Source: CBDCUI01 sp965223115 (GTDB lineage Bacteria; Pseudomonadota; Gammaproteobacteria; UBA4575). Taken from it: DNA of 64,000 bases. The translations under genes were made by a program, and so were the position numbers. Positions 52,602 to 61,604 of this stretch are shown here, piece after piece. The notes below the pieces were generated by a model. It was not told the origin of the DNA. It was given only the letters and a program-made list of their open reading frames with translations, and ran no database searches. The stretch is from assembly GCA_965223115.1 (NCBI GenBank), contig OZ244982.1, positions 248,001 to 312,000 on the forward strand, written 5' to 3'. The first letter of the stretch is position 1. Every line of letters begins with the position of its first letter.

Positions 52602-52934
52602 TTATTCAAAGCCCCTGCCGTCAAACACTAATAATACTTCATGAATCAATTGATTTTTTATCTTAAATAACTGTGCAATCCGCATCACTTGATCGGGTTT
52701 TACATATTCATAGAATAAGCCAACAAAATCATCATTCTCAGTAATGCTTATTACATTGTAATCGCATAGTTCCGGTGGATCGTCTCTTAAACTTGCTAAA
52801 TATTTTTTGGCAGAAGAATATGAATTTAAAGTACCTGTAAAGCTGAAATCCGGTGCAAGCAATGGTTCTAAATCATCAATCTCACCCTTACAAAATTTGT
52901 TGAGATATTTAATTGCAATCTCTTGATTAGTCAT
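52602..52934 (-). CDS. SnoaL/NTF2-like domain protein
   Basis: This 110-residue protein from ATG 52934 has an alpha-beta fold like SnoaL/NTF2: an N-terminal helix MTNQEIAIKYLNKFCKGEI, LLAPDFSFTGTL, then strands with FVGLFYEYVKPD and AQLFKIKNQLIHEVLLVFD. Such small proteins form dimers that bind or isomerise small molecules; no catalytic residue can be picked. The frame extends to ATG 53018, directly after the stop of the next gene, but the 28 extra residues (many Cys and Ser) do not look like the family. Confidence 0.7.
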   Translation of the reverse strand: MTNQEIAIKYLNKFCKGEIDDLEPLLAPDFSFTGTLNSYSSAKKYLASLRDDPPELCDYNVISITENDDFVGLFYEYVKPDQVMRIAQLFKIKNQLIHEVLLVFDGRGFE

Positions 52935-53018
52935 GTCGCTTAAACATCGCTTTTGTATTACTAAAGTTTGACATAAATTATAACTTGAATGTCCGCAATC
53001 GGCAGTGTTAGTGGACAT

Positions 53019-53354
53019 TTAATATAAGAGCATTTTTCTAAACGATAACCAACAATCCACAGGTTTAACCCTAAACATCCCACAAAGATTATCGGAAAAT
53101 AAATATTTCTGACTGATTCCTTTCATGTATTCATTGGATTCTACTCTCAAGCCAACTTTCCTGCTTTTGCATTTAATGCAATAGCGTTTGTGTATACGGT
53201 CTACAATGAGATCATCTAGCTGATCCAATGCGCCTGATCTTGATTCCATTAAACGATATCCAGTGTATCCACAGTCTTGGCAATAAGGATACACACTTTC
53301 GAGTAAATCTAAATCTCGGAAGGTGTTAATAAAGCGGATATTCTTTTTGTACAT
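53019..53354 (-). CDS. Hypothetical protein with paired CxxC motifs
   Basis: This 111-residue protein has two CxxC pairs, CQDCGYTGYR (25-28) and CIKCKSRKVG (about 59-62), spaced as in small zinc ribbons. The C-terminal part is aromatic and basic. No further domain is recognised. The stop abuts the first possible ATG of the SnoaL-like gene (TAAATG), so they may be co-transcribed. It might bind Zn or nucleic acid, by motif only. Confidence 0.6.
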   Translation of the reverse strand: MYKKNIRFINTFRDLDLLESVYPYCQDCGYTGYRLMESRSGALDQLDDLIVDRIHKRYCIKCKSRKVGLRVESNEYMKGISQKYLFSDNLCGMFRVKPVDCWLSFRKMLLY

Positions 53355-53394
53355 AATTTAAGTTTTAAATAAAGTATTGTTCTACATATTGATG

Positions 53395-53832
53395 CTACGC
53401 ATTGGCTACAAAAATAGCTCCAATAACAATGAGTACGCTCCCTGTCATTAGCTTTAATGTGTGTAAGTCTTTCCACTCACTAAAAATAATCAATGCAAGT
53501 AGTACTGCTATTAAAGTATTCATATTATATAAAGGAACCAACTGAGAAATTGGGACTTTAAATTGAAGCAGTGAATAGGCTACAAGGCCACTTGCAATTC
53601 CCCAGGTCAATCCAAATAGTCCCGCAAATGAACTAGCTTTTATTGAAAAAGGTACAGAGCTGTCAAAGAAATAAAAACCTAATCCAGTAATGGCAACACC
53701 AACCCCTACCGCAATTAAATACGTAGAAATACTAATACCAATGTGCTAAGTTTTTGAAATATCGCAGATCCCCCATAAATAAATGCGGGTATAAAATCCA
53801 CCGATTAATAAAGCTGTTGTTTTAGAAGACAT
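53395..53832 (-). pseudogene. Decayed EamA/DMT family transporter
   Basis: The open 71-codon end (53395-53610) encodes the last two to three helices of an EamA-type transporter (SQLVPLYNMNTLIAVLLALI, then VLIVIGAIFVANA). Upstream, on the same strand, the homologous reading PAFIYGGSAIFQKL and GVGVAITGLGFYFFD continues in other frames to an ATG at 53832 with an AAAGGA site. At least two frameshifts or stops lie between. The gene is inactive unless the sequence contains errors. Confidence 0.75.
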
Positions 53833-54131
53833 AGTGCCATCCTTTCAATTTGAATGTATTCGAATAATACTATCTATTTTGAATGATTAGAGCTGATTAA
53901 TTCTCTTAATACACTCAGGCCCATGATCCCTTGTATTGTTGGCATAGTCACTCACAGGATAAATGTCTAACCAGGAAGATTGGCAAGCAGTCATTTATAT
54001 AGAAAATTCAGCAATATATTGATTAATTATCCAAATATCAGATTTTTCATCTCGTCTGCATAATACTTAAAGGTAAATGAGGTAAATCTCTTTTAATTTA
54101 GAGACTCAAAGTTACTCAAATCTAAATTGCC

Positions 54132-54695
54132 ATGATAAAGAAATCATTATTACTGTTACTCTTTTTAAGTCTTTTTATTTCAGGATGTGCTGCCACTCGT
54201 GGGAGTAACCCTCAAGAAAAGCGTGCAGCAGTGCAAAATATGAAACAAGAAGTGCTTAATGATTTATATAAAATTAAACCATATACAAGGTCAGAAATAT
54301 CATCAGCTCCTGGTTATGCTGTGTTTAGTAATGCAAACGTCAATTTGATACTTGCGAGTTTTGGCGGAGGATACGGGGTTGTTGAGAACAATAAAAATGG
54401 TGCAGACACATATATGAGAATGGGAGAGGTCGGAGTAGGACTTGGCTTAGGGGTAAAAGACTTTCGTGCTGTATTTGTATTTAAAAATGAAGATGCACTT
54501 CAGCACTTTGTTGATAAAGGATGGGAGTTTGGTGGGTCTGCGGATGCAGCCGCTAAAGCGGAAGATAAAGGCGCTGCCGTTGGTGGTGAAGTTGTAATTA
54601 ATGACGTTACGATCTATCAATTAACTGAAAGTGGGCTCGCATTACAAGCAACTTTGAAAGGTACCAAGTTTTGGAAGGATAAGGCACTTAACTAA
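54132..54695 (+). CDS. SYLF/YSC84-domain lipoprotein
   Basis: This 187-residue protein has a lipoprotein signal with lipobox LFISGCAA (Cys about 19). The mature part has the SYLF pattern: PYTRSEISSAPGYAVFSNANVN, GGGYGVVENNKNG and the glycine-rich GVGLGLGVKDFRAVFVF. SYLF domains bind phosphoinositides or lipids in eukaryotes; the bacterial role is unknown. A strong bidirectional terminator follows. A Tat-signal protein converges on it. Confidence 0.85.
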   Translation: MIKKSLLLLLFLSLFISGCAATRGSNPQEKRAAVQNMKQEVLNDLYKIKPYTRSEISSAPGYAVFSNANVNLILASFGGGYGVVENNKNGADTYMRMGEVGVGLGLGVKDFRAVFVFKNEDALQHFVDKGWEFGGSADAAAKAEDKGAAVGGEVVINDVTIYQLTESGLALQATLKGTKFWKDKALN

Positions 54696-54711
54696 TATTT
54701 TATAGACATAA

Positions 54712-54738
54712 AAAAAGCCTCAACAAGCGAGGCTTTTT
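54712..54738. terminator. Bidirectional intrinsic terminator
   Basis: AAAAAGCCTC and GAGGCTTTTT form a 10-bp stem around the loop AACAAGC. Runs of A and T on the two sides make it work in both directions. It lies 17 bp after the SYLF gene and 23 bp after the convergent Tat-signal gene. Confidence 0.9.
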
Positions 54739-54760
54739 GAAGTTTTATTATTATTTTGAT

Positions 54761-55018
54761 TTAGTTAGGGTTATTTATTCCATTTGGGCAATTAAGTCCA
54801 CCAAGTGCATTTTCTGCATTATTATTATTTAATGAAGATATTGTTGGTGCTGGATCATCGCCATTTCCGCAACCATTATCCATATGTACTGATTTTTTCA
54901 TTTCTGCATGCCCAGACTTTGTCATGATCATCAGTGCCGGTGGTGTATAGACAGCAAATTTGCCTGCTTTCTTTAAAAAATCACGCCGTGATTCTTGAGT
55001 TTGTTTTTCTTTATCCAT
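54761..55018 (-). CDS. Small Tat-exported protein
   Basis: This 85-residue protein has a twin-arginine signal, SRRDFLKKAGKFAVYTPPALMIM (11-33), followed by GHAEMKKS. The mature part is short, polar and asparagine-rich (NGCGNGDDPAP, SLNNNNAENALGG, NCPNGINNPN), with two cysteines that may form a disulfide or bind a cofactor. Short Tat proteins of this type often lie next to YSC84-like genes, as here. No biochemical role is known. Confidence 0.75.
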   Translation of the reverse strand: MDKEKQTQESRRDFLKKAGKFAVYTPPALMIMTKSGHAEMKKSVHMDNGCGNGDDPAPTISSLNNNNAENALGGLNCPNGINNPN

Positions 55019-55230
55019 ATCAATTCCCCTTTAGAATGTACAATCTAAGTAGAGAGAGCTAAATTGTACTCCTATTATTCATCTACTTACAACCTCATAA
55101 AATGAAGTTAAATGTATCTCTTAACAGAGTATTTTAAACAAGTCTTGTAATGAACTAATTTATAGTAGATTTATTTTAAATACATGAAATGTTCGATTTG
55201 CACCAATAGCGGTCATTATTTGATTATGAG

Positions 55231-55613
55231 TTAGCCCATTATAGTTTTTACATTATGCACTTGCATTACAAACGGAGCGCATTTTGTAAGTAATTCAACT
55301 TTCATTTCTGAATCTGTAATGTGTTGCTTTGCAGCATACTGATTCACTAAATCAATATACAATTTAAAAATTGCAATTTCATTTTCGTAGTATTTTCTTT
55401 CCTGGAGAGTGTCGCGACCTGATCAAAATATATAGGAGAAGGCATTACACCATTTTCTTCAAATATCTGAACTTCGTCTCTACATCATTCTACCATATGA
55501 TGTAAATCATGATTATCCTTGGAATTATTTTCCGAAATTAGATTCCAATTCTCACCGTGTGCATAATTAGATGTTTTTTCAATGATCTGACTAAGCGTTA
55601 TATTCTGTAGCAT
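55231..55613 (-). pseudogene. Decayed paralogue of the 140-aa neighbour protein
   Basis: From ATG 55613 the frame gives SNYAHGENWNL and ends at a TGA after HHMVE. It then resumes as CRDEVQIFEENGVMPSPIYFDQVATLSR, and after a frameshift as YYENEIAIFKLYIDLVNQY. These match the central part of the gene at 55656-56078 (PRPKYFEHVAMLSRQTKMYKNEIAICKLYIDLANQ) segment by segment. One stop and one frameshift show that this copy is inactive. Confidence 0.75.
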
Positions 55614-55655
55614 TAAGAATTTTTTCAATAATTGTACTGATCTTTCCCTTTTTGA

Positions 55656-56078
55656 TTAAATATATTTAACTTCAAGCCCGTTGTTCTGGTTCAAGTTTTT
55701 TGCATTATTCATACGAGTGAAAAATGGCTTACTGAGTGTATCTGCTTTTTTCTTAGTTATCTTTTTAAAGATTATTCGTTTAGATTGGCATTGATTGGCT
55801 AAATCAATATATAACTTACAAATTGCAATTTCATTTTTGTACATCTTTGTTTGCCTGGATAACATCGCTACATGTTCAAAATATTTTGGTCTTGGAAGAA
55901 AATTCCAGCGCTTACATCTTTTAATTTCTTTTTGACATTGCTGTAAAGCAGTTTTTAAAGCAGCTTCTTTTGAATCAAGAATTTTAGTAGAAGAATTGAT
56001 ATTGCTTTTGTTTTCTAATGTATTTGCCTGCGCATGATGCTTAAAAGAATCAAAAATCAATACATTTAAGTTGCTCAT
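55656..56078 (-). CDS. Hypothetical protein (140 aa) with a decayed tandem copy
   Basis: This basic, helical cytoplasmic protein has the centre EHVAMLSRQTKMYKNEIAICK, a likely helical hairpin. No family with known function is recognised. Its tandem copy at 55231-55613 is a pseudogene. The surrounding DNA is AT-rich and gene-poor. The function is unknown. Confidence 0.6.
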   Translation of the reverse strand: MSNLNVLIFDSFKHHAQANTLENKSNINSSTKILDSKEAALKTALQQCQKEIKRCKRWNFLPRPKYFEHVAMLSRQTKMYKNEIAICKLYIDLANQCQSKRIIFKKITKKKADTLSKPFFTRMNNAKNLNQNNGLEVKYI

Positions 56079-57073
56079 ATGTAGTCCAATATCATGTAAT
56101 TACAAATTTTAAGTAGTCTATTGATCTAAAACTTATCGGAGTAATATTCCCGACAAATGGTCAATTTTAAGAGCTGTGCTTTTGCTAACGAACTAACCTG
56201 AATGTAGATAGTAATACTACATGCACATTAGAAAACTGATATATGGAGTATTTTAGGACTTAAACGGTCTATTCGCACATTAAAATGTTTCAAATATCTT
56301 ATTAGTTAACAGATTTTATTATACTTTCAGATATGATTGTTTAGAAGCAACTAAGTTAAAAGCCAAAGGATGGATGATATAACAAGCAGATGAGTTTAGT
56401 GTGTGAACTACATTTACTAGGTGCCATACGTACATTTTCTATGTATTTGATTGTTCCAACTCCAATACCAAACTCATAAGTTATAGTTATCTGTCCTTAG
56501 GCTATTTTCACATTACCTCTTTTATATAATACAAAGTGTAATCTGTTTCGATAGTAACTTCTGCTATCACAAGCCTATTTCTATTATTAAGGTTAATAAA
56601 TAGGATAGTCATAAATTATCCAAAACAATGTAATTTCACACACATATTTACAGTAAAAATTTAGATTTAACTGTTGTTTTAAAGTTATATTTAATTTTTT
56701 CCTAAAATTTATAAACGCAATTCATGTTTTTTTGCAGAAAAAATATTTCTAGTAGACGGTATAAAAATACAGACAAAATCTAATTATTTCGAATAATTCA
56801 ATAAATATATTAAAAAGAATATTAATAAATTGGATGAAGAGCCGATACCTATTCAATAGGACTATGGCTCATTTAACAAGCCTATTAAAACTATATCAAT
56901 TGTGTAAACAAAGCTCTGGGTCTTATTAAAAAACATGCTAAATCTTTTGGATGTACGCATGTATATGAAAATACTGCTAACAATAAGTAATGATAAAAAT
57001 AAAATTGCACATGTATTGTTATGCATCAAAATCCACTTCAAGCTGAATATTTAGTGAATAGATAATAATTAAA
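56079..57073. other. 995-bp AT-rich region without supported gene
   Basis: Stops are frequent in all frames and I see no ribosome site with a plausible frame, no tRNA-like structure and no repeat. The right end must contain the promoter of the GGDEF-EAL gene at 57074. Its length and composition suggest decayed DNA. Confidence 0.5.
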
Positions 57074-59572
57074 GTGTTTTCTAATTTATCAATAAAGCAT
57101 AAATTTGTTGTGATAATTATTTCAAGTATCATAATAGCAATATTTTTCTCAGGCGGTATTATCACTTATGCGGATATAAAAAAACAGGAGGAAGATTTAG
57201 TAACAAATATCGAAACCCATGCTAGGATTGCCAGCGCAAACTCTGCAAGTGCACTTGTAAGTAATGATCCATATTTTGCTGCAGAGATTTTGCATACACT
57301 CAGTATGATTACAGAAATAGATGAAGCAAGAATTTATACGAGTGAAGGGAAGGAATTTGCTAACTACCAAAGATTAGGATTGTATAGTAAAACACAAAAA
57401 AATTTTTTAACACAAGATTTTAAAGTAGTTACTCCTATTAGTAATGATGGTGAAGAAATAGGGTTATTAATAATTACGGCTAATAAGCATGAGTTATTTC
57501 CGAGCGTTGTCGAACATTTGATAGTCGTGATACTGGCATTCGTATTTACTGGAATCCTTGTATATTTCTGGTCAATTAGACTACAAAATTACATTTATAA
57601 ACCTATTAACCATATGCTCTCGGTAACTCAAGAGGTGCGGAAAAATGATAATTATACTGTTAGGGTAAGTAAATTTTACGATGATGAATTAGGCATGCTT
57701 ACAGATGATTTCAATCTAATGCTCAATAAAATTGAAAAGCGTGATCAGGATCTTGAGTGTCAAGTTAAAGAGCGTACACAGCAATTAGAAATTAGAAATA
57801 AGAAGCTTGCAAAAGAAATGCAAGATAAAATTCAGGCTCAAGAAAAGCTATATGAAAGTGAGAAAAGATTTAGAAACACTTTTGCAAGTGCCGCGATTGG
57901 TATGATGTTAGTAAGTAGAGATGGGGCAATAATCCAATGTAATCATGCAATTTGCGAAATGTTAGGTTTTGAGGAAGAAGAACTTCAGAATAAAACATTT
58001 TTAGATATCACTTATCACGAAGATAGAGAAATAGGTTTATATGAAAGAGAACGCGTAGTAAATGGTGAAGTGGATCACTTTAGAGTAGAAAAGCGCTACT
58101 GTCGTAAAGATGGTGAAATGATGTGGGGGCTGACAACTGTATCAGGAGTTTTTGACAAAGACAGTAAGTTTTTATACTTCATTGCTCAAATGATAGATAT
58201 TACTGAAGAAAACCGTTTATCAGAGGAATTAAATTATCGTGCAAGTCATGATGTATTAACAGGATTGCTAAATAGAAAAGAGTTTGAGACACGAATTCAA
58301 AAAGCATGGGATCGTGCGCGTGATGATGAGGTAACTCATATTCTTTGTTATATAGATTTAGATCAATTTAAAGTAATTAACGATAGCTGCGGACATGTAG
58401 CTGGTGATGAGTTATTACGTCAGATTGCTTCCTTACTTGAAGAAAGTGTTAGGAGTCAAGATTCAGTGGCTCGATTAGGTGGGGATGAGTTTGGAGTGCT
58501 GATGGAGTATTGTAGTTTATCTGATGGTGCCGATATTGCTGAGAAAATTCGTAAGAAAATAGAAACTTTACAATTTGTTTGGAAGGATAACAGATTTAAA
58601 GTTGCTTCAAGTATTGGTGTGGTTGAAATTAACTCGGAATCAAGCAGTGTTACAGAGTTACTGCAACAAGCAGACACCGCATGCTTTGGTGCCAAGGATG
58701 CAGGCCGCAATATGGTAAGTATTTATCGAGCAACGGATACTGCCATTATTTACCGTCGTAGTGAAATGCAATGGGTGCATCGCATCCAAGAAGCCATTGA
58801 AGATGATAGATTTTTACTTTGTGCGCAACCCATAGTTCCAACAGATGGTAGTGATAAAGGTGTTCATATTGAAGTGCTAGTACGTTTAATATCAGATAAA
58901 GGAGAAGAGATCCCTCCTGGAGCCTTTTTGCCTGCCGCTGAACGTTATGGATTAATAACTAATATTGACAGATGGGTGATAAGTCATACGCTTGATTGGA
59001 TGCAAAAGAATAGTGTTTATGTTCAAGAGCAAATGACCTTGTGCACAATTAACCTGTCTGGCTTAACTCTCTCAGATGATAAATTTTTAAGTACATTAAT
59101 CGATGAACTATATAACCGTAATATCTCTTGTGAGAAAGTGTGTTTTGAAATTACTGAAACCGCTATTATTGCAAACTTATCTAAAGCAACGAATTTTATT
59201 CGATCTTTAAGGCGTTTGGGATGTAAATTTTCTTTAGATGATTTTGGTAGTGGTTTATCTTCTTTTGCATATTTAAAAACCTTACAAGTCGATTTTATAA
59301 AAATTGATGGCATGTTTGTAAGGGATATACTAAAAGATCCCGTAGATCTTGCTTTGGTGCGCTCTATAAATGAAATGGGTAAAGTGATGGGCAAAAAAAC
59401 TATTGCTGAATTTGTTGAAACCCAGGAAATATTTGAGAAAATTATCGAGTTGGGAATCGATTATGCTCAAGGATTTGGTGTAGGAGAGGTTAAGCCGTTG
59501 TCAGAATATTCTAATGCAGACGACACGATATATAGAACTAATAAAGGTTTTAAACTACAGGTGGTTAAATAA
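57074..59572 (+). CDS. CHASE8-HAMP-PAS-GGDEF-EAL c-di-GMP enzyme
   Basis: 832 residues: TM1 (about 10-32), periplasmic CHASE8-like sensor (34-150: ARIASANSASALVSNDPYFA), TM2 (about 153-172), HAMP (173-225), coiled coil, PAS (about 265-380), GGDEF (about 390-555) and EAL (about 570-815). LGGDEF is intact with an inhibitory RSQD five residues before. EVL replaces EAL (IEVLVRL). DDFGSGLSSFAYLK and KIDGMFV are intact. Start is GTG. It may integrate a periplasmic and a cytoplasmic (PAS) signal into c-di-GMP turnover. The RegA gene is convergent, 14 bp downstream. Confidence 0.93.
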   Translation: MFSNLSIKHKFVVIIISSIIIAIFFSGGIITYADIKKQEEDLVTNIETHARIASANSASALVSNDPYFAAEILHTLSMITEIDEARIYTSEGKEFANYQRLGLYSKTQKNFLTQDFKVVTPISNDGEEIGLLIITANKHELFPSVVEHLIVVILAFVFTGILVYFWSIRLQNYIYKPINHMLSVTQEVRKNDNYTVRVSKFYDDELGMLTDDFNLMLNKIEKRDQDLECQVKERTQQLEIRNKKLAKEMQDKIQAQEKLYESEKRFRNTFASAAIGMMLVSRDGAIIQCNHAICEMLGFEEEELQNKTFLDITYHEDREIGLYERERVVNGEVDHFRVEKRYCRKDGEMMWGLTTVSGVFDKDSKFLYFIAQMIDITEENRLSEELNYRASHDVLTGLLNRKEFETRIQKAWDRARDDEVTHILCYIDLDQFKVINDSCGHVAGDELLRQIASLLEESVRSQDSVARLGGDEFGVLMEYCSLSDGADIAEKIRKKIETLQFVWKDNRFKVASSIGVVEINSESSSVTELLQQADTACFGAKDAGRNMVSIYRATDTAIIYRRSEMQWVHRIQEAIEDDRFLLCAQPIVPTDGSDKGVHIEVLVRLISDKGEEIPPGAFLPAAERYGLITNIDRWVISHTLDWMQKNSVYVQEQMTLCTINLSGLTLSDDKFLSTLIDELYNRNISCEKVCFEITETAIIANLSKATNFIRSLRRLGCKFSLDDFGSGLSSFAYLKTLQVDFIKIDGMFVRDILKDPVDLALVRSINEMGKVMGKKTIAEFVETQEIFEKIIELGIDYAQGFGVGEVKPLSEYSNADDTIYRTNKGFKLQVVK

Positions 59573-59586
59573 GATTGTAATAGAAT

Positions 59587-60129
59587 TTATGTCTTGAATG
59601 GGCGTTTATTCAACTTTCTTTGTAATGTTCTTCTATGCATGCCTAAGGCACGTGCCGTCGCAGATAGATTTCCTTCATTTTCATTCAAAACTTTTTGTAT
59701 ATGCTCCCATTCGAGCCTCTTTAATGACATTGGATTAGAATTAATATTTTGATTTACATTAGCTTCATTTTTAAAAAATGCCTGATAGATTTCATCACTA
59801 CTTGTGGGTTTGGTTAGATATTGTATAGCGCCTAGCTTGATTGCTTCAACGGCGGTAGTAATACTGGCATAGCCAGTGAGCACCACAAGCTTAATATTTT
59901 TATTACACTTTTTTAAAATAGGAATTACCTCTAAACCAGATTCATCGCTAAGTTTTAAGTCTATAACTGCAAAATGAGGTGTACTGTTCTGTATTGTTTT
60001 AAGTGTAGATGCTACTGAATTAGATTTAGATACATGAAAACCTTTCTTTTCCATCGCTCTGCATAGTGCAGATGAGAAAGCATCATCATCTTCAACAATT
60101 AGCAAGTTATTATCTGTAAAACTTTTCAT
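59587..60129 (-). CDS. regA: RegA/PrrA/ActR-type redox response regulator
   Basis: This 180-residue two-domain regulator has a receiver with VEDDD (12-16), phospho-acceptor Asp57 in AVIDLKLSDESG, TGYAS and TKP (Lys about 107). The C-terminal Fis-type helix-turn-helix includes NLSATARALGMHRRTLQRKL, the highly conserved RegA recognition sequence. In other proteobacteria it controls respiration, carbon and nitrogen fixation. It starts 9 bp after regB, so the two are co-transcribed. Confidence 0.93.
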   Translation of the reverse strand: MKSFTDNNLLIVEDDDAFSSALCRAMEKKGFHVSKSNSVASTLKTIQNSTPHFAVIDLKLSDESGLEVIPILKKCNKNIKLVVLTGYASITTAVEAIKLGAIQYLTKPTSSDEIYQAFFKNEANVNQNINSNPMSLKRLEWEHIQKVLNENEGNLSATARALGMHRRTLQRKLNKRPFKT

Positions 60130-60138
60130 TTCTAGATA

Positions 60139-61398
60139 TCAAGATATCGCCAGATTTCTTAACGGGAGTGAAATTGTAGTTTGCAACCCCCCTTTACTTA
60201 TATTCATGAGTGACACATTGCCACCAAAACGCTTAATGATGCTATGTGATAGAAACAGGCCCAAGCCAAGACCTTTGGTTTTATCTTTTAGAGGTTGTTT
60301 GCCAATAGTTTCATGTTCTTCCAACGTGAGGCCTGGTCCTCGGTCTAATATCTTTAAGATAAGTTCGTCTGAATCTAGTATAGCATTACATGAAACATGT
60401 TCAGGCGAAGCATTGGCTGCATTATCCAGAATATTTTTTATGGCTTGCTTTAGAGAGCGTTCTGCAATTATTTTTAGCCCTGTGGTTTCTCCTTGCCATG
60501 AGGTTTGAACATTGATGTCTGGACGCGAATTTTTCCAATCTTGTAATAATTCATCTATAAAGTTTTTTACTTCCATTGGTTCGCCACTTTCTAAAGGTGC
60601 ACTTCCTACAGATGCAGATAAAATAGACAATGCATCTTTGCAACGTTTGATCTGACTTTTTAAAATTGCGAGATGTTTATTTGAGTCCGTATTAGAGTCT
60701 TCCATCTCTTCGACAAGTAATTGCATGGTTCCTAAAGGTGTACCTAATTCGTGTGCAGTACTTGCAGCAAGTGCTCCAAGCTTAATGAGTTGTTCATTTT
60801 GTAAAGCTTGTGTTTTTTGTTCCATAATTTCTTTTTGTTGATACTGGATAGTGCGCCCCATCCTTACAACAAAGAATGATACTAATATTGCACTGATTAC
60901 AAATCCTAACCACATACCTGTCACATGAATATTAAAATTATGTGCATGAAAGCTATGTTCATTCATGGGGCTGAACACCCACATTAAAAGGCTATAACAA
61001 ATAATTGTTATAACTGCGAGGGCCCAGGTGAACAATGAAGGTAAGGTAATAGCTGAAATGGTTATTGGGATTAAATAAAGTGATACAAACGGGTTGGCGC
61101 CACCTTCAGAAAATTTTAAAAGTATAGTAAGAATAAATATATCAACAAGTAAGTGTAAAAAGAATTCCCATTGTCGTATTGGATGTTTGTTGTATAAACG
61201 AATAATGGTTAAAAGATTTATAAAGGCATATATGCATATCCATGTGTATAGAGTATTAGTTTGCAAAGTAATATTCAGCAGGTTGCTTGCTAAATAAACA
61301 GCAGCAAATTGACCTGCGATAGCAAAAATGCGCAACCATATTAATAGACGCAAATTAACGTGGTATTCGTTATGAATTTGTTTTTCGTGTATATGCAT
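60139..61398 (-). CDS. regB: RegB/PrrB-type redox sensor histidine kinase
   Basis: This 419-residue kinase has six N-terminal transmembrane helices (about 17-180). A quinone-site motif variant EGGANPF (98-104) stands where RegB usually has GGxxNPF. The H-box is HELGTPL (His216), and Cys253 in SQIKRCKDAL matches the redox-active cysteine of RegB. The ATPase motifs include DRGPGLT and GLGLGLFLSHS. It should be inhibited by oxidised quinone and by cysteine oxidation. The operon has no senC/prrC gene, unlike many relatives. Confidence 0.93.
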   Translation of the reverse strand: MHIHEKQIHNEYHVNLRLLIWLRIFAIAGQFAAVYLASNLLNITLQTNTLYTWICIYAFINLLTIIRLYNKHPIRQWEFFLHLLVDIFILTILLKFSEGGANPFVSLYLIPITISAITLPSLFTWALAVITIICYSLLMWVFSPMNEHSFHAHNFNIHVTGMWLGFVISAILVSFFVVRMGRTIQYQQKEIMEQKTQALQNEQLIKLGALAASTAHELGTPLGTMQLLVEEMEDSNTDSNKHLAILKSQIKRCKDALSILSASVGSAPLESGEPMEVKNFIDELLQDWKNSRPDINVQTSWQGETTGLKIIAERSLKQAIKNILDNAANASPEHVSCNAILDSDELILKILDRGPGLTLEEHETIGKQPLKDKTKGLGLGLFLSHSIIKRFGGNVSLMNISKGGLQTTISLPLRNLAIS

Positions 61399-61604
61399 CA
61401 GGGTGTTTATTTAAGTAAACGTATTCAATTTGTCTTTCTTAATTATAAAGCAATGTTCATTTAAGTGATGAAAAATAATCCCACGTATCTTTCAATGTTT
61501 TACTACTTAGATGATAGGGGTGCGACACTATGCCACATGCCAATTTGCTCCAATAGCTCATAAAATATTAGTAGAAAAGCATAATTGTCTAAGGAGCAAG
61601 ACGG

